Assembly (NCBI GenBank): GCA_900149785.2
Contig: FSSI02000016.1
Coordinates: 1 to 64,000, forward strand
Source of the DNA: Sodalinema lacuna_A
GTDB taxonomy: Bacteria > Cyanobacteriota > Cyanobacteriia > Cyanobacteriales > Geitlerinemataceae
Direction: 5' to 3'
Length of the DNA: 64,000 nt
The translations under genes were made by a program, and so were the position numbers. Within the stretch, counting starts at the first letter, position 1; every line of letters begins with the position of its first letter. Positions 31,412 to 40,582 of the stretch are shown here, in pieces. The notes below the pieces were generated by a model. The model did no database searches, had not been told where the DNA came from, and saw only the letters and a list, made by a program, of their open reading frames with translations.

Positions 31412-33964
31412 TCAACCCGACGAGGGTGAATCACTGAGCAAAATCTCTGCCAATGGCGGCGGTTCGGGAGGTGGGGCGCTACGGAAATTCAGGTCATCGT
31501 CTCGGGGCAGTTCCCAGGTGTGGAGGGGAATGGCAGCCGCGTCGAAACCGGGCTGTAATTGTGCTAAAAACCCTCCTTCGGGTTCGCAGGCCGTTAAGAC
31601 CAGTTTATCCCGCGATCGCGTCAAGGCCACATATAATAACCGTAGCGATTCCTGAGCCTCTAGTTGTCGCTGAAGTCGCTCTAAATAAACATAGAGAAAT
31701 GGCTTTCCCTCTCGTTCAAAGTCATCACTAAACCGCACCGCCACCCCAATCTCTGGATCGAATAAGACGGCGTTGCTGCGGGCGGAGGATTTCACGGACA
31801 AATCCCCTAGAATCACTCGTTTCCACTCTAATCCTTTGGCGCCATGAATGGTCATCAAGGATACGGCATTACTGGCATCGAGGGGAAGTCGAGGGATGGC
31901 CGCTTCCATGGCCCGTAACCGTTGTAAACGCCGTACGACAGGATACAAACTGCGATCGCCCCTCTCTAATTCCCGCACAAATTCCCGAAATCCTCGCCAA
32001 TCCGCGAGACGACGACGGGAACTCGGCAGATTAGCTAAGACGGCGGTATATCCGGTACAGCGATCGCACTCCTGCAACAGTCTCGATGGTGACTCCTCTC
32101 GGGCCAACATCCGTAACGCCCCTAACAGCTTCAGGGGCGAAATGGCGGGAAGTTCCTCGGCTTCACAGTCAAGAGAGGCCCAATTAACCTGTTGCAACCG
32201 TTCCCACCAGGTTAATGAGGGATGTCCCTCTGTCTGTTGTTTAATTAAAACGAGGGCGCGATCGCTCAACGCAAAAAAGGGACTTCGCAACACCGCCACC
32301 AAGGCCCGATCATCGTCAGGATGACAAACACACTCTAACAACGCCATCCCATCCTTGGCTTCCCGCGTCTCCAACAAGGAACCGCCCCCCGCCAACGCAA
32401 TGGGGATTCCTCGGGCTTCTAAGGCCTCAGCATAGACTGCTAAGGGGGCATTGGTGCGAGCTAGGATGGCAATTTCCCCCGCTGCGACGTCTCCCTTGTC
32501 GAGCCATTCTTGCACCAACTCCGCCATGCGATAGGCTTCTGCGGCCCGTTTTTGGGCTTTGGGCCAGGTTGGGGCCTTCGGGAGATGAAACACCTGCACA
32601 TCGGGTTCAGTCTCGGGGATTTCGTCGCGAGACGATCGCAGGGATTGGTGTAAGTGCGTCAGCAGGGGGCGGAAGAGGGTGTTAATTTGTTCGATCAGTC
32701 GGGGATGGGTGCGGAAACACAGACTTAGGGCGACGTCTTCCCCTCCCTGTTGTTGAATCTGTTGTCGCATCTGCTGAAAGACTTGGATATCGGCCCGGCG
32801 AAAGCTATAAATCGACTGTTTCTCATCGCCAACGATGGTGAGTGTTGCTTGTTGCGTTAAGGCGTTGAGAAATTTGCCCTGGGTGGGGTTCGTGTCTTGA
32901 AATTCATCGACTAAGATGGCTTGGAAGCGATCGCCATACTCGCGACGAATCCTCTCATCTTGTAAGGCTTCTAAGGCGTAGAGTTCTAAATCGGCAAACC
33001 CTAAGACGCGATCGCGTCGTTTGCGGGCCTGGAGTTCTCCCCAAATCCAGTTAAAGGCCGCTTTGAGAGGGGGCAACAATTGGGCTAACTCCTCATCTAA
33101 CTCCCCCAAATGCAACACATTGAGTTCCGCCTCATAGTCTTTCGCCAGCTTCCGCAAGTCTTTCAAGTGTTGGCGAATTGTGTCTAATCCTCCTGATGTC
33201 CAGTTCTTTTTACTGCCCTTTTCGCGGTTGAAATTGCGCTCAATGAGAATTTTGAGGAGTTCGGGCGATCGCTCCCCTCCCTGGAGCCGACAGAGGGCGG
33301 TATAGACCTGTTGCCGTGCGGGTTCGAGGGTATCTTTGCCACTGCCGCTATATTGGGGCAGAATCTCTAAACTCTCTTGAATGAGGGGATGGTTGAGAAT
33401 CTCGGCAAAGATCTCCTCTTGAAGCTGTTGGGCTAGGGATGGCCAAGATTCGGGGGAGTTCTCGAAGGCGGCTTGCACTGAGAGCGGATCGTCGAGGAGT
33501 CGGGGCAAAATGGATTCGAGAAGATGATAGGGAACCTGTTCGTAGAGAGATTCCGGGAGGCGATCAAAAATCTTCAGACTGGCTTCGTCAAACCAGAGTT
33601 GATACTCAATCGCATCTAAAATGCGGAAGTCGGGTGGGATGCCTAAGTCTAGGGCGCGATCGCGGCAAATTTGGGCGGCGAGACTGTGGAAGGTACAGAT
33701 GGGGGCGGCTTCGAGTTCGGCGATCATCTCTAGGCGATCGGGCATCTCTTGGGCGATCATGGCCCGAATCCGCGATCGCAGTTCCAGGGCTGCTTTTTTA
33801 GTGAAGGTAATGGCGACAACTTCGAGGGGGGAGTAGCCATCGTCTCGTAGATGATGCAAATACCGCTGGGCTAACATATAGGTTTTCCCGGTTCCCGCCC
33901 CAGCGGTGACGGCGAGACTTCCTTGGGCGTAAACGGCTTGGTGTTGTTCGGGGGTTAGGGACAT
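31412..33964 (-). CDS. UvrD/Rep-family helicase, AddA/RecB-like without nuclease domain
   Basis: 850 residues, superfamily 1 DNA helicase. Motif I TAGAGTGKT (Lys27), motif II VDEFQDTNPTQ, motif III VGDEKQSIYSFRRAD, motif IV LCFRTHPRLI, motif V MTIHGAKGLEW and motif VI YVALTRSRDKLVLT are all present. Large insertions resemble AddA/RecB helicases, but the chain stops after motif VI with no RecB-type nuclease domain. The ATG at 33962-33964 is the start. The frame extends through heptad repeats to 34102, which is not coding. It probably acts in double-strand break repair. Confidence 0.9.
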   Translation of the reverse strand: MSLTPEQHQAVYAQGSLAVTAGAGTGKTYMLAQRYLHHLRDDGYSPLEVVAITFTKKAALELRSRIRAMIAQEMPDRLEMIAELEAAPICTFHSLAAQICRDRALDLGIPPDFRILDAIEYQLWFDEASLKIFDRLPESLYEQVPYHLLESILPRLLDDPLSVQAAFENSPESWPSLAQQLQEEIFAEILNHPLIQESLEILPQYSGSGKDTLEPARQQVYTALCRLQGGERSPELLKILIERNFNREKGSKKNWTSGGLDTIRQHLKDLRKLAKDYEAELNVLHLGELDEELAQLLPPLKAAFNWIWGELQARKRRDRVLGFADLELYALEALQDERIRREYGDRFQAILVDEFQDTNPTQGKFLNALTQQATLTIVGDEKQSIYSFRRADIQVFQQMRQQIQQQGGEDVALSLCFRTHPRLIEQINTLFRPLLTHLHQSLRSSRDEIPETEPDVQVFHLPKAPTWPKAQKRAAEAYRMAELVQEWLDKGDVAAGEIAILARTNAPLAVYAEALEARGIPIALAGGGSLLETREAKDGMALLECVCHPDDDRALVAVLRSPFFALSDRALVLIKQQTEGHPSLTWWERLQQVNWASLDCEAEELPAISPLKLLGALRMLAREESPSRLLQECDRCTGYTAVLANLPSSRRRLADWRGFREFVRELERGDRSLYPVVRRLQRLRAMEAAIPRLPLDASNAVSLMTIHGAKGLEWKRVILGDLSVKSSARSNAVLFDPEIGVAVRFSDDFEREGKPFLYVYLERLQRQLEAQESLRLLYVALTRSRDKLVLTACEPEGGFLAQLQPGFDAAAIPLHTWELPRDDDLNFRSAPPPEPPPLAEILLSDSPSSG

Positions 33965-33973
33965 GGGGGGGAA

Positions 33974-34124
33974 GAAGGCAAGAGGCAAAAGAAGGGAACA
34001 GGGAACAGGGAACAGGGAACAGGGAACAGGGAGGAAGAAGGCAAGAGGCAAGAGGCATAACCCACCCCTAACCCCTCCCACCGAGGGGATGGCAAGAGGC
34101 AAGGGGCAAGAGGCAAGAGGGGGG
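33974..34124. repeat. Double block of (GGCAAGA)n and (GGGAACA)n heptads
   Basis: GGCAAGA units and then five GGGAACA units (to 34032). Then more GGCAAGA units (34038-34060), a 30-bp unique stretch and GGCAAGA/GGCAAGG units (34091-34122). It lies upstream of the helicase gene, so here the repeat is at a gene start. Confidence 0.85.
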
Positions 34125-34436
34125 AATGGGAAATGTTAGAATTGTAGCGGAGGGGACTTGTTTTTTGGGCTGCGATCGCCATGTCGTTGGAGCAAAATTT
34201 TTTCAGCCCGACAACCCAAAAAATTTTCTAAAACCCCTTGCCTTGTGGATTCCTTTATCGCTAGAATAAGGACTAGCAGATTGCCCATCTGCCCTCATAT
34301 CTGTTCAATGCCGTCAGCCACCACCTTTATAATAGGCTGACATTATAATTCGGGAATCGCCCAGTTTCGCCACGAAATCTGGGTTATTCCTGTTTCAGAA
34401 TCCGCCCCTATCTTAGAGATTACGATACTTGCCTTC
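34125..34436 (+). promoter_or_regulatory. Region upstream of the DUF512 gene
   Basis: 312 bp without a gene. It holds two TATAAT boxes at 34328-34333 and 34344-34349, about 90-110 bp before the DUF512 start. No convincing -35 boxes were seen. An inverted match between TTTTTTGGGCTG near 34161 and CAGCCCGACAACCCAAAAAA near 34203 could form a loose hairpin. Confidence 0.4.
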
Positions 34437-35813
34437 ATGAGTCGTTCAACCATTCAACCCGCCCTTGTCACCAAGGTTTTGCCGGGTTCCATTGCTGAAG
34501 AAATTGGCTTTCAAGCGGGCGATCGCCTCGTGTCTATTAACGATATCTCACCGCGAGACTTAATCGACTATCAATTTCTGTGTGCTGACGAAATTCTCAG
34601 CCTAAAAGTTCTCGATAGTGACAACGAACTCCATGAAGTGGAAATCGAGAAAGACTACGATTGTGATTTAGGCTTAGAGTTTTCCTCTGCCTTATTTGAT
34701 ACCCTAATTCAATGCAATAATCGTTGTCCCTTTTGCTTTATTGATCAAAAACCCCCAGGAATGCGGGATACTCTCTATCTCAAAGACGACGATTATCGCC
34801 TCAGCTTTCTCTACGGTTCCTATCTCACGCTAACCAACCTTCCCGCCGCTGAATGGGAACGCATCGAACAACTGCGACTCTCGCCGTTATATGTTTCCGT
34901 ACACGCCACCGAACCCGAGGTGCGATCGCGCCTCCTGAAAAACCCCCGCGCCGGACAAATCCTCGAACAGTTACAATGGTTTCAAGACCGACGCTTGCAA
35001 ATTCACGCTCAAGTGGTGGTTTGCCCTGGAATTAACGATGGGATTCACCTCAAGCAAACCCTAAACGACTTAGCCCAATTCGGCAAAAACCTCGACGATG
35101 ACGACATCCCGGCTGTAGCTTCCGTGGCGGTGGTTCCGGTGGGCTTAACCCGATTTCGCCCCCCCGAAGACGAACTCACTCCCGTCTCCCCCAGCAAAGC
35201 CGAGGACGTCATCCAACAGGTTCAGGCCTTGCAACCGCAATTCCGAAACCAGTTAGGATCGAATTTTGCCTGGTTAGCCGACGAGTGGTTTCTCTTAGCA
35301 GGCCGAGAAATGCCGGAACGGGTTGACTACGAAGGCTATCCCCAAATTGATAACGGTGTCGGTTCAATTCGCCTCTTCCTCGATGAATTTCGCGACATCG
35401 CCTCTACACAACTTCCCTCTCAGGTGCATCCTCCCCGTCACCTCATCTGGGTGGTGGGGAACGCTGTCAGAACTGCGTTTGGGGAGATTCTGCAACAACT
35501 CAACGCCGTTGAAGGGTTAACGGTAGAGATGTTAAGCCTCAATAGCGAGTTTTGGGGGCAAGATATTAGTGTGACTGGGGTTCTCACGGGTTCGGATGTA
35601 CGACGAGGGTTGCAACAACGGCGACATCATCTCGGTGATGGGATTCTTCTGCCGACGGTGATGTTGAAACATGGGGAAACTCGCTTCCTCGATGATGTCA
35701 CTGTGGAGGAGTTGGAACAGGAATTTGGCATTCCCATCCTACTCGCCAATGGCAGCGAAGGCTTAATCCAAGCCTGTCTCCAACCCCTCCCTCTACCTCT
35801 GTGTTCTCTGTGA
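34437..35813 (+). CDS. PDZ-DUF512 iron-sulfur protein (cyanobacterial TIGR03279 type)
   Basis: A 458-residue protein. An N-terminal PDZ-like domain (VLPGSIAEEIGFQAGDRLVSIN, residues 10-60) is followed by a radical-SAM-like Cys motif CNNRCPFCFIDQ (CxxxCxxC, about residue 100). TIM-barrel-like text comes next, then a C-terminal DUF512 domain with the conserved GYPQIDNGVGSIR. This matches the family described as a putative FeS-containing oxidoreductase restricted mainly to cyanobacteria and Gram-positives. The reaction is unknown. ATG at 34437. Confidence 0.88.
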   Translation: MSRSTIQPALVTKVLPGSIAEEIGFQAGDRLVSINDISPRDLIDYQFLCADEILSLKVLDSDNELHEVEIEKDYDCDLGLEFSSALFDTLIQCNNRCPFCFIDQKPPGMRDTLYLKDDDYRLSFLYGSYLTLTNLPAAEWERIEQLRLSPLYVSVHATEPEVRSRLLKNPRAGQILEQLQWFQDRRLQIHAQVVVCPGINDGIHLKQTLNDLAQFGKNLDDDDIPAVASVAVVPVGLTRFRPPEDELTPVSPSKAEDVIQQVQALQPQFRNQLGSNFAWLADEWFLLAGREMPERVDYEGYPQIDNGVGSIRLFLDEFRDIASTQLPSQVHPPRHLIWVVGNAVRTAFGEILQQLNAVEGLTVEMLSLNSEFWGQDISVTGVLTGSDVRRGLQQRRHHLGDGILLPTVMLKHGETRFLDDVTVEELEQEFGIPILLANGSEGLIQACLQPLPLPLCSL

Positions 35814-35856
35814 CTCCGTGGTTCTCCCTCTCCCTCTCTCCCTCTCTTCCCCCTCG

Positions 35857-36636
35857 ATGATGCTCACTAGCCTGCAAAATTCCCTGATCAAGCAACTGCG
35901 CAAACTCCACCAAACCAAACAACGCCGCCTCCAGCAACGATTCCTCCTCGAAGGAACTCACCTCATCGAAGAAGCCAACCGCCATCAGTATCCTCTCGAT
36001 GTTCTCTGTTATACCCCCGCCTGGGGCGATCGCCATCCCCAACTGCTGACGCAACTTCAGGCCCAACGCACCGAAGTTGTCAGCGAGGATGTCTTAAACG
36101 CCCTGGCGACTACCGTGAACCCCGATGGTGTCATCGCCACCGCCCCCCAAAACCCCCCATCTCCCCCCCAATTGTTACCCTCCGGGGTGGGATTTGCCCT
36201 GGAACATCTGCAAGATCCGGGAAATTTGGGAACTCTCATCCGTACGGCGGTTGCGGCGGAGATCGATGGGCTATGGCTGAGTGAGGATAGCGTCGATCGC
36301 ACCTCCCCGAAAGTCTTGCGGGCCTCGGCGGGAACCTGGTTTCAGATGCCCATCACGCCCTGTGAGAACCTCCTGGAAACGGTACAAGACTATCAATCCC
36401 AGGGGGTGCAAGTGGTGGCCACCTGCTTAGATAGCCCTGTCACCTATTGGGATGTGAACTGGAAGCCGCCGTCGTTGATTTTGCTGGGAAATGAAGGGGC
36501 GGGATTATCGTCGCCCTTGTTGGAACTGGCCGATGTGCAGGTTACCATACCCATTAGCCCTAACGCCGAATCCCTGAATGTGGCGATCGCCGCCGCTTTG
36601 TTGGCTTTTGACGTCAGACGACAACGACTGGGGTGA
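35857..36636 (+). CDS. TrmH/SpoU-family RNA 2'-O-methyltransferase
   Basis: About 259 residues. The N-terminal substrate-binding part (LTSLQNSLIKQLRKLHQTKQRR, FLLEGTHLIEEA) is followed by a SPOUT knot with the three family motifs: ALEHLQDPGNLGTLIRTA, LILLGNEGAGLSSPLLE and VTIPISPNAESLNVAIAAALL. Such enzymes methylate ribose in rRNA or tRNA; the exact nucleotide cannot be told. Start ATG at 35857 or 35860. It lies 43 bp after the DUF512 gene on the same strand, probably in one operon. Confidence 0.9.
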   Translation: MMLTSLQNSLIKQLRKLHQTKQRRLQQRFLLEGTHLIEEANRHQYPLDVLCYTPAWGDRHPQLLTQLQAQRTEVVSEDVLNALATTVNPDGVIATAPQNPPSPPQLLPSGVGFALEHLQDPGNLGTLIRTAVAAEIDGLWLSEDSVDRTSPKVLRASAGTWFQMPITPCENLLETVQDYQSQGVQVVATCLDSPVTYWDVNWKPPSLILLGNEGAGLSSPLLELADVQVTIPISPNAESLNVAIAAALLAFDVRRQRLG

Positions 36637-36644
36637 ATCTCACC

Positions 36645-36875
36645 TTAATCAGAATCGGGGGAATTGGGGTTTTTTGATTCGAGAAATTGCTCAATATCGG
36701 CGATCGCATCCTCCCAGATGGCTAAATCCGTTGGCATATCACTGGAGGGTTCCACGGGTTTCGCCTTGGATGTCTCCGAGTCTTTGGGATGGCTGTTCAT
36801 CGCTTTACGCAACTGTTCGAGGGTTTCCTCAAACGTGGGTTCGGCATCCGGGCGATCGGGAGTGTTAGGTTCCAT
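36645..36875 (-). CDS. Small acidic hypothetical protein
   Basis: A 76-residue soluble, acidic and proline-rich protein (MEPNTPDRPDAEPTFEETLEQLRKAM...) with a helical C-terminal half ending in LESKNPNSPDSD. The ATG at 36873-36875 is used; the open frame reaches 36923. It converges with the TrmH-like gene, with an 8-bp gap. No family recognised. Confidence 0.6.
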   Translation of the reverse strand: MEPNTPDRPDAEPTFEETLEQLRKAMNSHPKDSETSKAKPVEPSSDMPTDLAIWEDAIADIEQFLESKNPNSPDSD

Positions 36876-37092
36876 AAGTCGAGAAAGAAGCAAGGGGGCA
36901 AACGCTGTCTCGGCGTTGCCCAACCGAGACTAGGCTACCAATCTAAGCAATAAACTGGGCGATCGCGGCATTTCCCGCCGATCCTAACAAACTTTTTTCT
37001 CCCCTCCCAATCCCCTGCCCTCTCGCGAGGAGTTGTCTGATTGCCCCCGCACAGTTGAAAATAGGAAGGCTAAACGCACAGAGAAACTACTC

Positions 37093-38526
37093 ATGAGTCA
37101 AGGGTTTGATTACGATCTTATTATTATCGGTGCCGGTGTGGGGGGCCATGGTGCAGCCCTTCACGCCGTCGCCCAGGGGCTAAACACCGCCATCATCGAA
37201 GCCGCTGAAATGGGCGGAACCTGCATCAATCGCGGCTGCATTCCCTCCAAAGCCCTCCTGGCGGCATCGGGGCGAGTGCGGGAACTGCGTCAAACCCAAC
37301 ACCTGCGATCGATGGGGGTTCATGTCGGCGAGGTTCAATTCGATCGCCAAGGAATCGCCGATCACGCCGATAACTTGGTAAACACGATTCGCAGCAACAT
37401 GACGAATAGCCTCAAACGCCTTGGGGTGGATATCATCCAAGGCTGGGGTAAAGTTGCCGCCGCGCAAAAAGTAACCGTCGAAACCCCGGAAGGGGAAAAA
37501 ACCTACAGTGCTGAGAATATCATTCTTGCTCCCGGTTCGGTTCCTTTTGTTCCCCCTGGGATTGATCTCGATGGTAAAACTGTCTTTACCAGTGATGATG
37601 CCCTGAAACTGGAGACGGTTCCGCCCTGGATTACGATCATTGGCAGTGGCTACATTGGCTTAGAGTTCGCCGATGTCTATTCCGCCCTCGGTTCGGAAAT
37701 CACGATGGTGGAAGCCCTCGACAAACTCATGCCCACCTTCGATCCCGATATTGCTAAAATCGCCAAGCGGGTATTGTTGGATAGCCGAGATGTGGAAACC
37801 TACGCCGGTGTCTTTGCCACGAAAATTACCCCAGGAACTCCGGTGATGATTGAATTGACGGATGCCCAATCTAAGGAAGTCGTTGAAGTCTTGGAAGTGG
37901 ATGCTTGTTTGGTAGCCACGGGGCGGATTCCCGTTACCGATAAGCTGAATTTAGAGGCGGTGGGAGTCGAAACCGATCGCCGAGGCTTTATTCCGGTGAA
38001 TGATTATCTGCAAGTTATCGCTGATGGGGAACCGGTTCCTCATCTCTGGGCCATTGGTGATGCCACCGGTAAGATGATGTTAGCTCATGCCGCTTCGGCG
38101 CAAGGGGTTGCCGTGGTTGAGACGATTCAGGGGCGCGATCGCCAGGTAGACTATCGCAGTATCCCAGCGGCGGCCTTTACGCATCCTGAAATCAGTTTTG
38201 TGGGCTTAACGGAACCCCAAGCCAAGGAGTTAGGGGAGTCGCAAGGCTTTGAGGTGGGAACCGCCCGCACTTATTTCAAGGCCAATTCTAAAGCCCTCGC
38301 CGAAGCGGAAACCGACGGGATTGCCAAGATTATCTACCGTAAGGATACGGGGGAATTGTTGGGGGTTCATATTATCGGTATTCATGCGGCGGATTTGATT
38401 CAAGAAGCCGCCAATGCGATCGCCAATCGGCAATCGGTGCGTGAGTTGGCCTTTAATGTGCATACTCACCCCACCCTCTGCGAAGTTTTGGATGAAGCCT
38501 ATAAACGCACCTTAGACGCGGCGTAA
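37093..38526 (+). CDS. lpdA: Dihydrolipoyl dehydrogenase
   Basis: E3 flavoprotein of pyruvate dehydrogenase and glycine-cleavage complexes; it reoxidises dihydrolipoamide with NAD+. The 477-residue chain has FAD motif DLIIIGAGVGGHGAALHA, redox-active GGTCINRGCIPSKALL, NAD motif ITIIGSGYIGLEFA, the second FAD motif LWAIGDATGKMMLAH and the C-terminal active-site HTHPTLCE. The ATG at 37093 is chosen; the open frame starts at 37033. The sequence (GGHGAALHA, no GAG insert) looks like the cyanobacterial type. Confidence 0.95.
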   Translation: MSQGFDYDLIIIGAGVGGHGAALHAVAQGLNTAIIEAAEMGGTCINRGCIPSKALLAASGRVRELRQTQHLRSMGVHVGEVQFDRQGIADHADNLVNTIRSNMTNSLKRLGVDIIQGWGKVAAAQKVTVETPEGEKTYSAENIILAPGSVPFVPPGIDLDGKTVFTSDDALKLETVPPWITIIGSGYIGLEFADVYSALGSEITMVEALDKLMPTFDPDIAKIAKRVLLDSRDVETYAGVFATKITPGTPVMIELTDAQSKEVVEVLEVDACLVATGRIPVTDKLNLEAVGVETDRRGFIPVNDYLQVIADGEPVPHLWAIGDATGKMMLAHAASAQGVAVVETIQGRDRQVDYRSIPAAAFTHPEISFVGLTEPQAKELGESQGFEVGTARTYFKANSKALAEAETDGIAKIIYRKDTGELLGVHIIGIHAADLIQEAANAIANRQSVRELAFNVHTHPTLCEVLDEAYKRTLDAA

Positions 38527-38567
38527 TTGCTGGGTTTCTAATTACCTAACTGTCGTTGTGGCCGGGA

Positions 38568-39470
38568 TTATCCCCCACAACGACAGGGTAAATCCGATTC
38601 GTCAATATAGCCCAAGTTGATTAAAAAGGCCTGCAACGCTGTCGGGAAATCGGGATGTTTGCCAATCACGTCTCCCTCATCGTTATAAATGTTGTATCCC
38701 GAGATTCCCGATTCATCATCGGGGTCATAATGGGCTAACATAAACTCCCACCCTTCTGCAAACTCTCCTAACAGAGCTTTTTGGGCAACGTACCCGGCTA
38801 ATACTCCGTTCACGTCGTGATTTCGTTCTTGGAGTGTCACATACATCTGCCAAGCCCGTTGACGAAGTTCCTGCCGATGTTCGCGGCTAACATCGTGAAA
38901 TTCTCCATCCTCGAAGTTTAAAATACGAGAGGGGGGAAAGGAACCGGCAAAGGAACTAAAGGCGTAAAAGAAGCGTTGATCAACGGTTAAGTATTCAACA
39001 TTTCTATCACCGTTGATATCTTCAAAGGTTCCACCGCCCAATTGTTGCCAATCGAGGCGAGTGCTGTCAAAGGAATTGCCATTCCAGCTATAAACTTCAT
39101 GAGTTGTGCAACAATGTCCTCCGCCGCTAAAGGTTGTGATAATGACTTCTGGTGTTCCACTTTTGTTTAAGTCTTTTAGTATCACATTCGCCCAGAAAAA
39201 TGTGAGGGAACTGTCGCGTAATATCAATTCCCGAGTCCATTCACGATAACGAATTTGATAGTGTAAGTTATTACGGTGATAACGATTGTCTAAGTCAGGG
39301 TTTCCGTCGTAGCGAACGGAAACTTGCATATTTCCCTCACGGAGTTCACGTTGTCTAAAGGGAGAGGTATCGGAATCAATGTGAAGGCTTGGCTGGGCGA
39401 TGGCCCCCGAAATCCAAGTACCACTTGCCAAACCCAAGGCTGAGATGAGAGAAATGAGTCGCCAAACCAT
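38568..39470 (-). CDS. Exported FG-GAP/VCBS-like protein, paralogue of the next gene
   Basis: A 300-residue protein with a signal peptide ending around GAIAQ. The mature part has calcium-binding-like loops (KDLNKSGTPEVIITTF, FEDINGDRNVEYLTVD) as in FG-GAP repeats, and a Cys pair in GGGHCCTTHEVYSWNG. A C-terminal part runs from GVLAGYVAQKALLGEFAEGWEFMLAHYD to a final CRCGG. The neighbour at 39714 shares this whole order and many stretches (GSFPPSRILN/S, NGVLAGYVAQK, HPDFPTAL), so they are tandem duplicates. The role is unknown, probably in the periplasm or outside the cell. The ATG at 39468-39470 is preferred. Confidence 0.75.
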   Translation of the reverse strand: MVWRLISLISALGLASGTWISGAIAQPSLHIDSDTSPFRQRELREGNMQVSVRYDGNPDLDNRYHRNNLHYQIRYREWTRELILRDSSLTFFWANVILKDLNKSGTPEVIITTFSGGGHCCTTHEVYSWNGNSFDSTRLDWQQLGGGTFEDINGDRNVEYLTVDQRFFYAFSSFAGSFPPSRILNFEDGEFHDVSREHRQELRQRAWQMYVTLQERNHDVNGVLAGYVAQKALLGEFAEGWEFMLAHYDPDDESGISGYNIYNDEGDVIGKHPDFPTALQAFLINLGYIDESDLPCRCGG

Positions 39471-39713
39471 GATCAACACCAGATGCAACGATAGATTATC
39501 ATTCAGTCTAGTGCTATCTAAACCGGAAAATTTCCGGCTATCTATGACAAAATAAGCCAGCAAAAGATAGACAGTTAAGCAAGTGATACAGGGTCTTCCA
39601 AACTGTGGGCAAATATCTCTAGGCTAGTTTATTTTTCTGTTTACTATAAATTCTTTGTTTTGTCAATACATTTTCGTGAAACTTACTCAACCTAACCTGA
39701 TTTTCGCAACTGG

Positions 39714-40562
39714 CTAATCTTCTAAATAGCCAGAATCCACTAAAAACGCGCGTAACGCCGTGGGAAAGTCAGGATGTTGACCAATCACCTCGCCATCCTC
39801 ATTATAAATATCTAGCCCCCAGTCGTCTTCGCGGTCATAATGCTCTAACATAAACGCCCAAGCTCCCTCAAATTCATCTAACAAGATTTTTTGGGCCACA
39901 TATCCGGCTAAAACACCATTAATTTCATAATCTCGTTCCTCCACAACGGAGCGCATTTCCTCGGCGCGCGATCGCAGTTCTTGGGGATACTCACGCGTCA
40001 CATCCTCGAACCCAAAATCGCCCAACGAAAGAATCCTAGACGGAGGGAAAGACCCCGCATAGGAGCTAAATCGATAGAGAAATCCACCATCAAAGCTTAA
40101 AAATTCCAGATCTCCATCATTATCTAAATCTTGAAAACTCCCACCGCGACCATCAGCGGGGCCGAGGCTAAACTCCTCAAATTCACGTCCAGTCCAACGA
40201 TAAATCTGGTGAACCGTGCAACAATGAGCGCCTCCCGTGTAGGTTTCAACAATGACTTCTGGACGATCATCATTATCTAAGTCCTGAAAACGGATTTCTC
40301 CCTGCATCATCGGATACTCAGGCGTGTCTTGTAATTGGGCTTCATCTTGGTAATATAAAATATAGTACAGTTGGCGATCGTCCATCTGCTCTCCAGCCCG
40401 ATAATCGACGCGAACACGAATATCTCCTTGAGAGATCTCTTGCTCAAAAGACTCGGAATCATAGTTGATGTTAATCTTAGAAGCTGCGATCGCCTGAGAC
40501 GCCAGTCCTGCACCCACCATCGTAGCTACGGTTACAATGAAAGAAATAAGGTCATATACCAT
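39714..40562 (-). CDS. Exported FG-GAP/VCBS-like protein, paralogue of the previous gene
   Basis: A 282-residue paralogue of the gene at 38568. Signal peptide ASQAIAAS, Ca-loop-like FQDLDNDDRPEVIVETY, GGAHCCTVHQIYRW, FQDLDNDGDLEFLSFD and NGVLAGYVAQKILLDEF are all shared in the same order. It lacks the C-terminal CRCGG. Both genes face the same way with 243 bp between them, which holds no other gene. The pair looks like a diverged tandem duplication. Confidence 0.75.
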   Translation of the reverse strand: MVYDLISFIVTVATMVGAGLASQAIAASKININYDSESFEQEISQGDIRVRVDYRAGEQMDDRQLYYILYYQDEAQLQDTPEYPMMQGEIRFQDLDNDDRPEVIVETYTGGAHCCTVHQIYRWTGREFEEFSLGPADGRGGSFQDLDNDGDLEFLSFDGGFLYRFSSYAGSFPPSRILSLGDFGFEDVTREYPQELRSRAEEMRSVVEERDYEINGVLAGYVAQKILLDEFEGAWAFMLEHYDREDDWGLDIYNEDGEVIGQHPDFPTALRAFLVDSGYLED

Positions 40563-40582
40563 CGTTTAACTAATCTCAACTC

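Noticed and set aside
33965..34102. N-terminal extension of the UvrD-type helicase
   Set aside because: Also translated heptad repeats; the conserved start MSLTPEQHQAV is at 33964.
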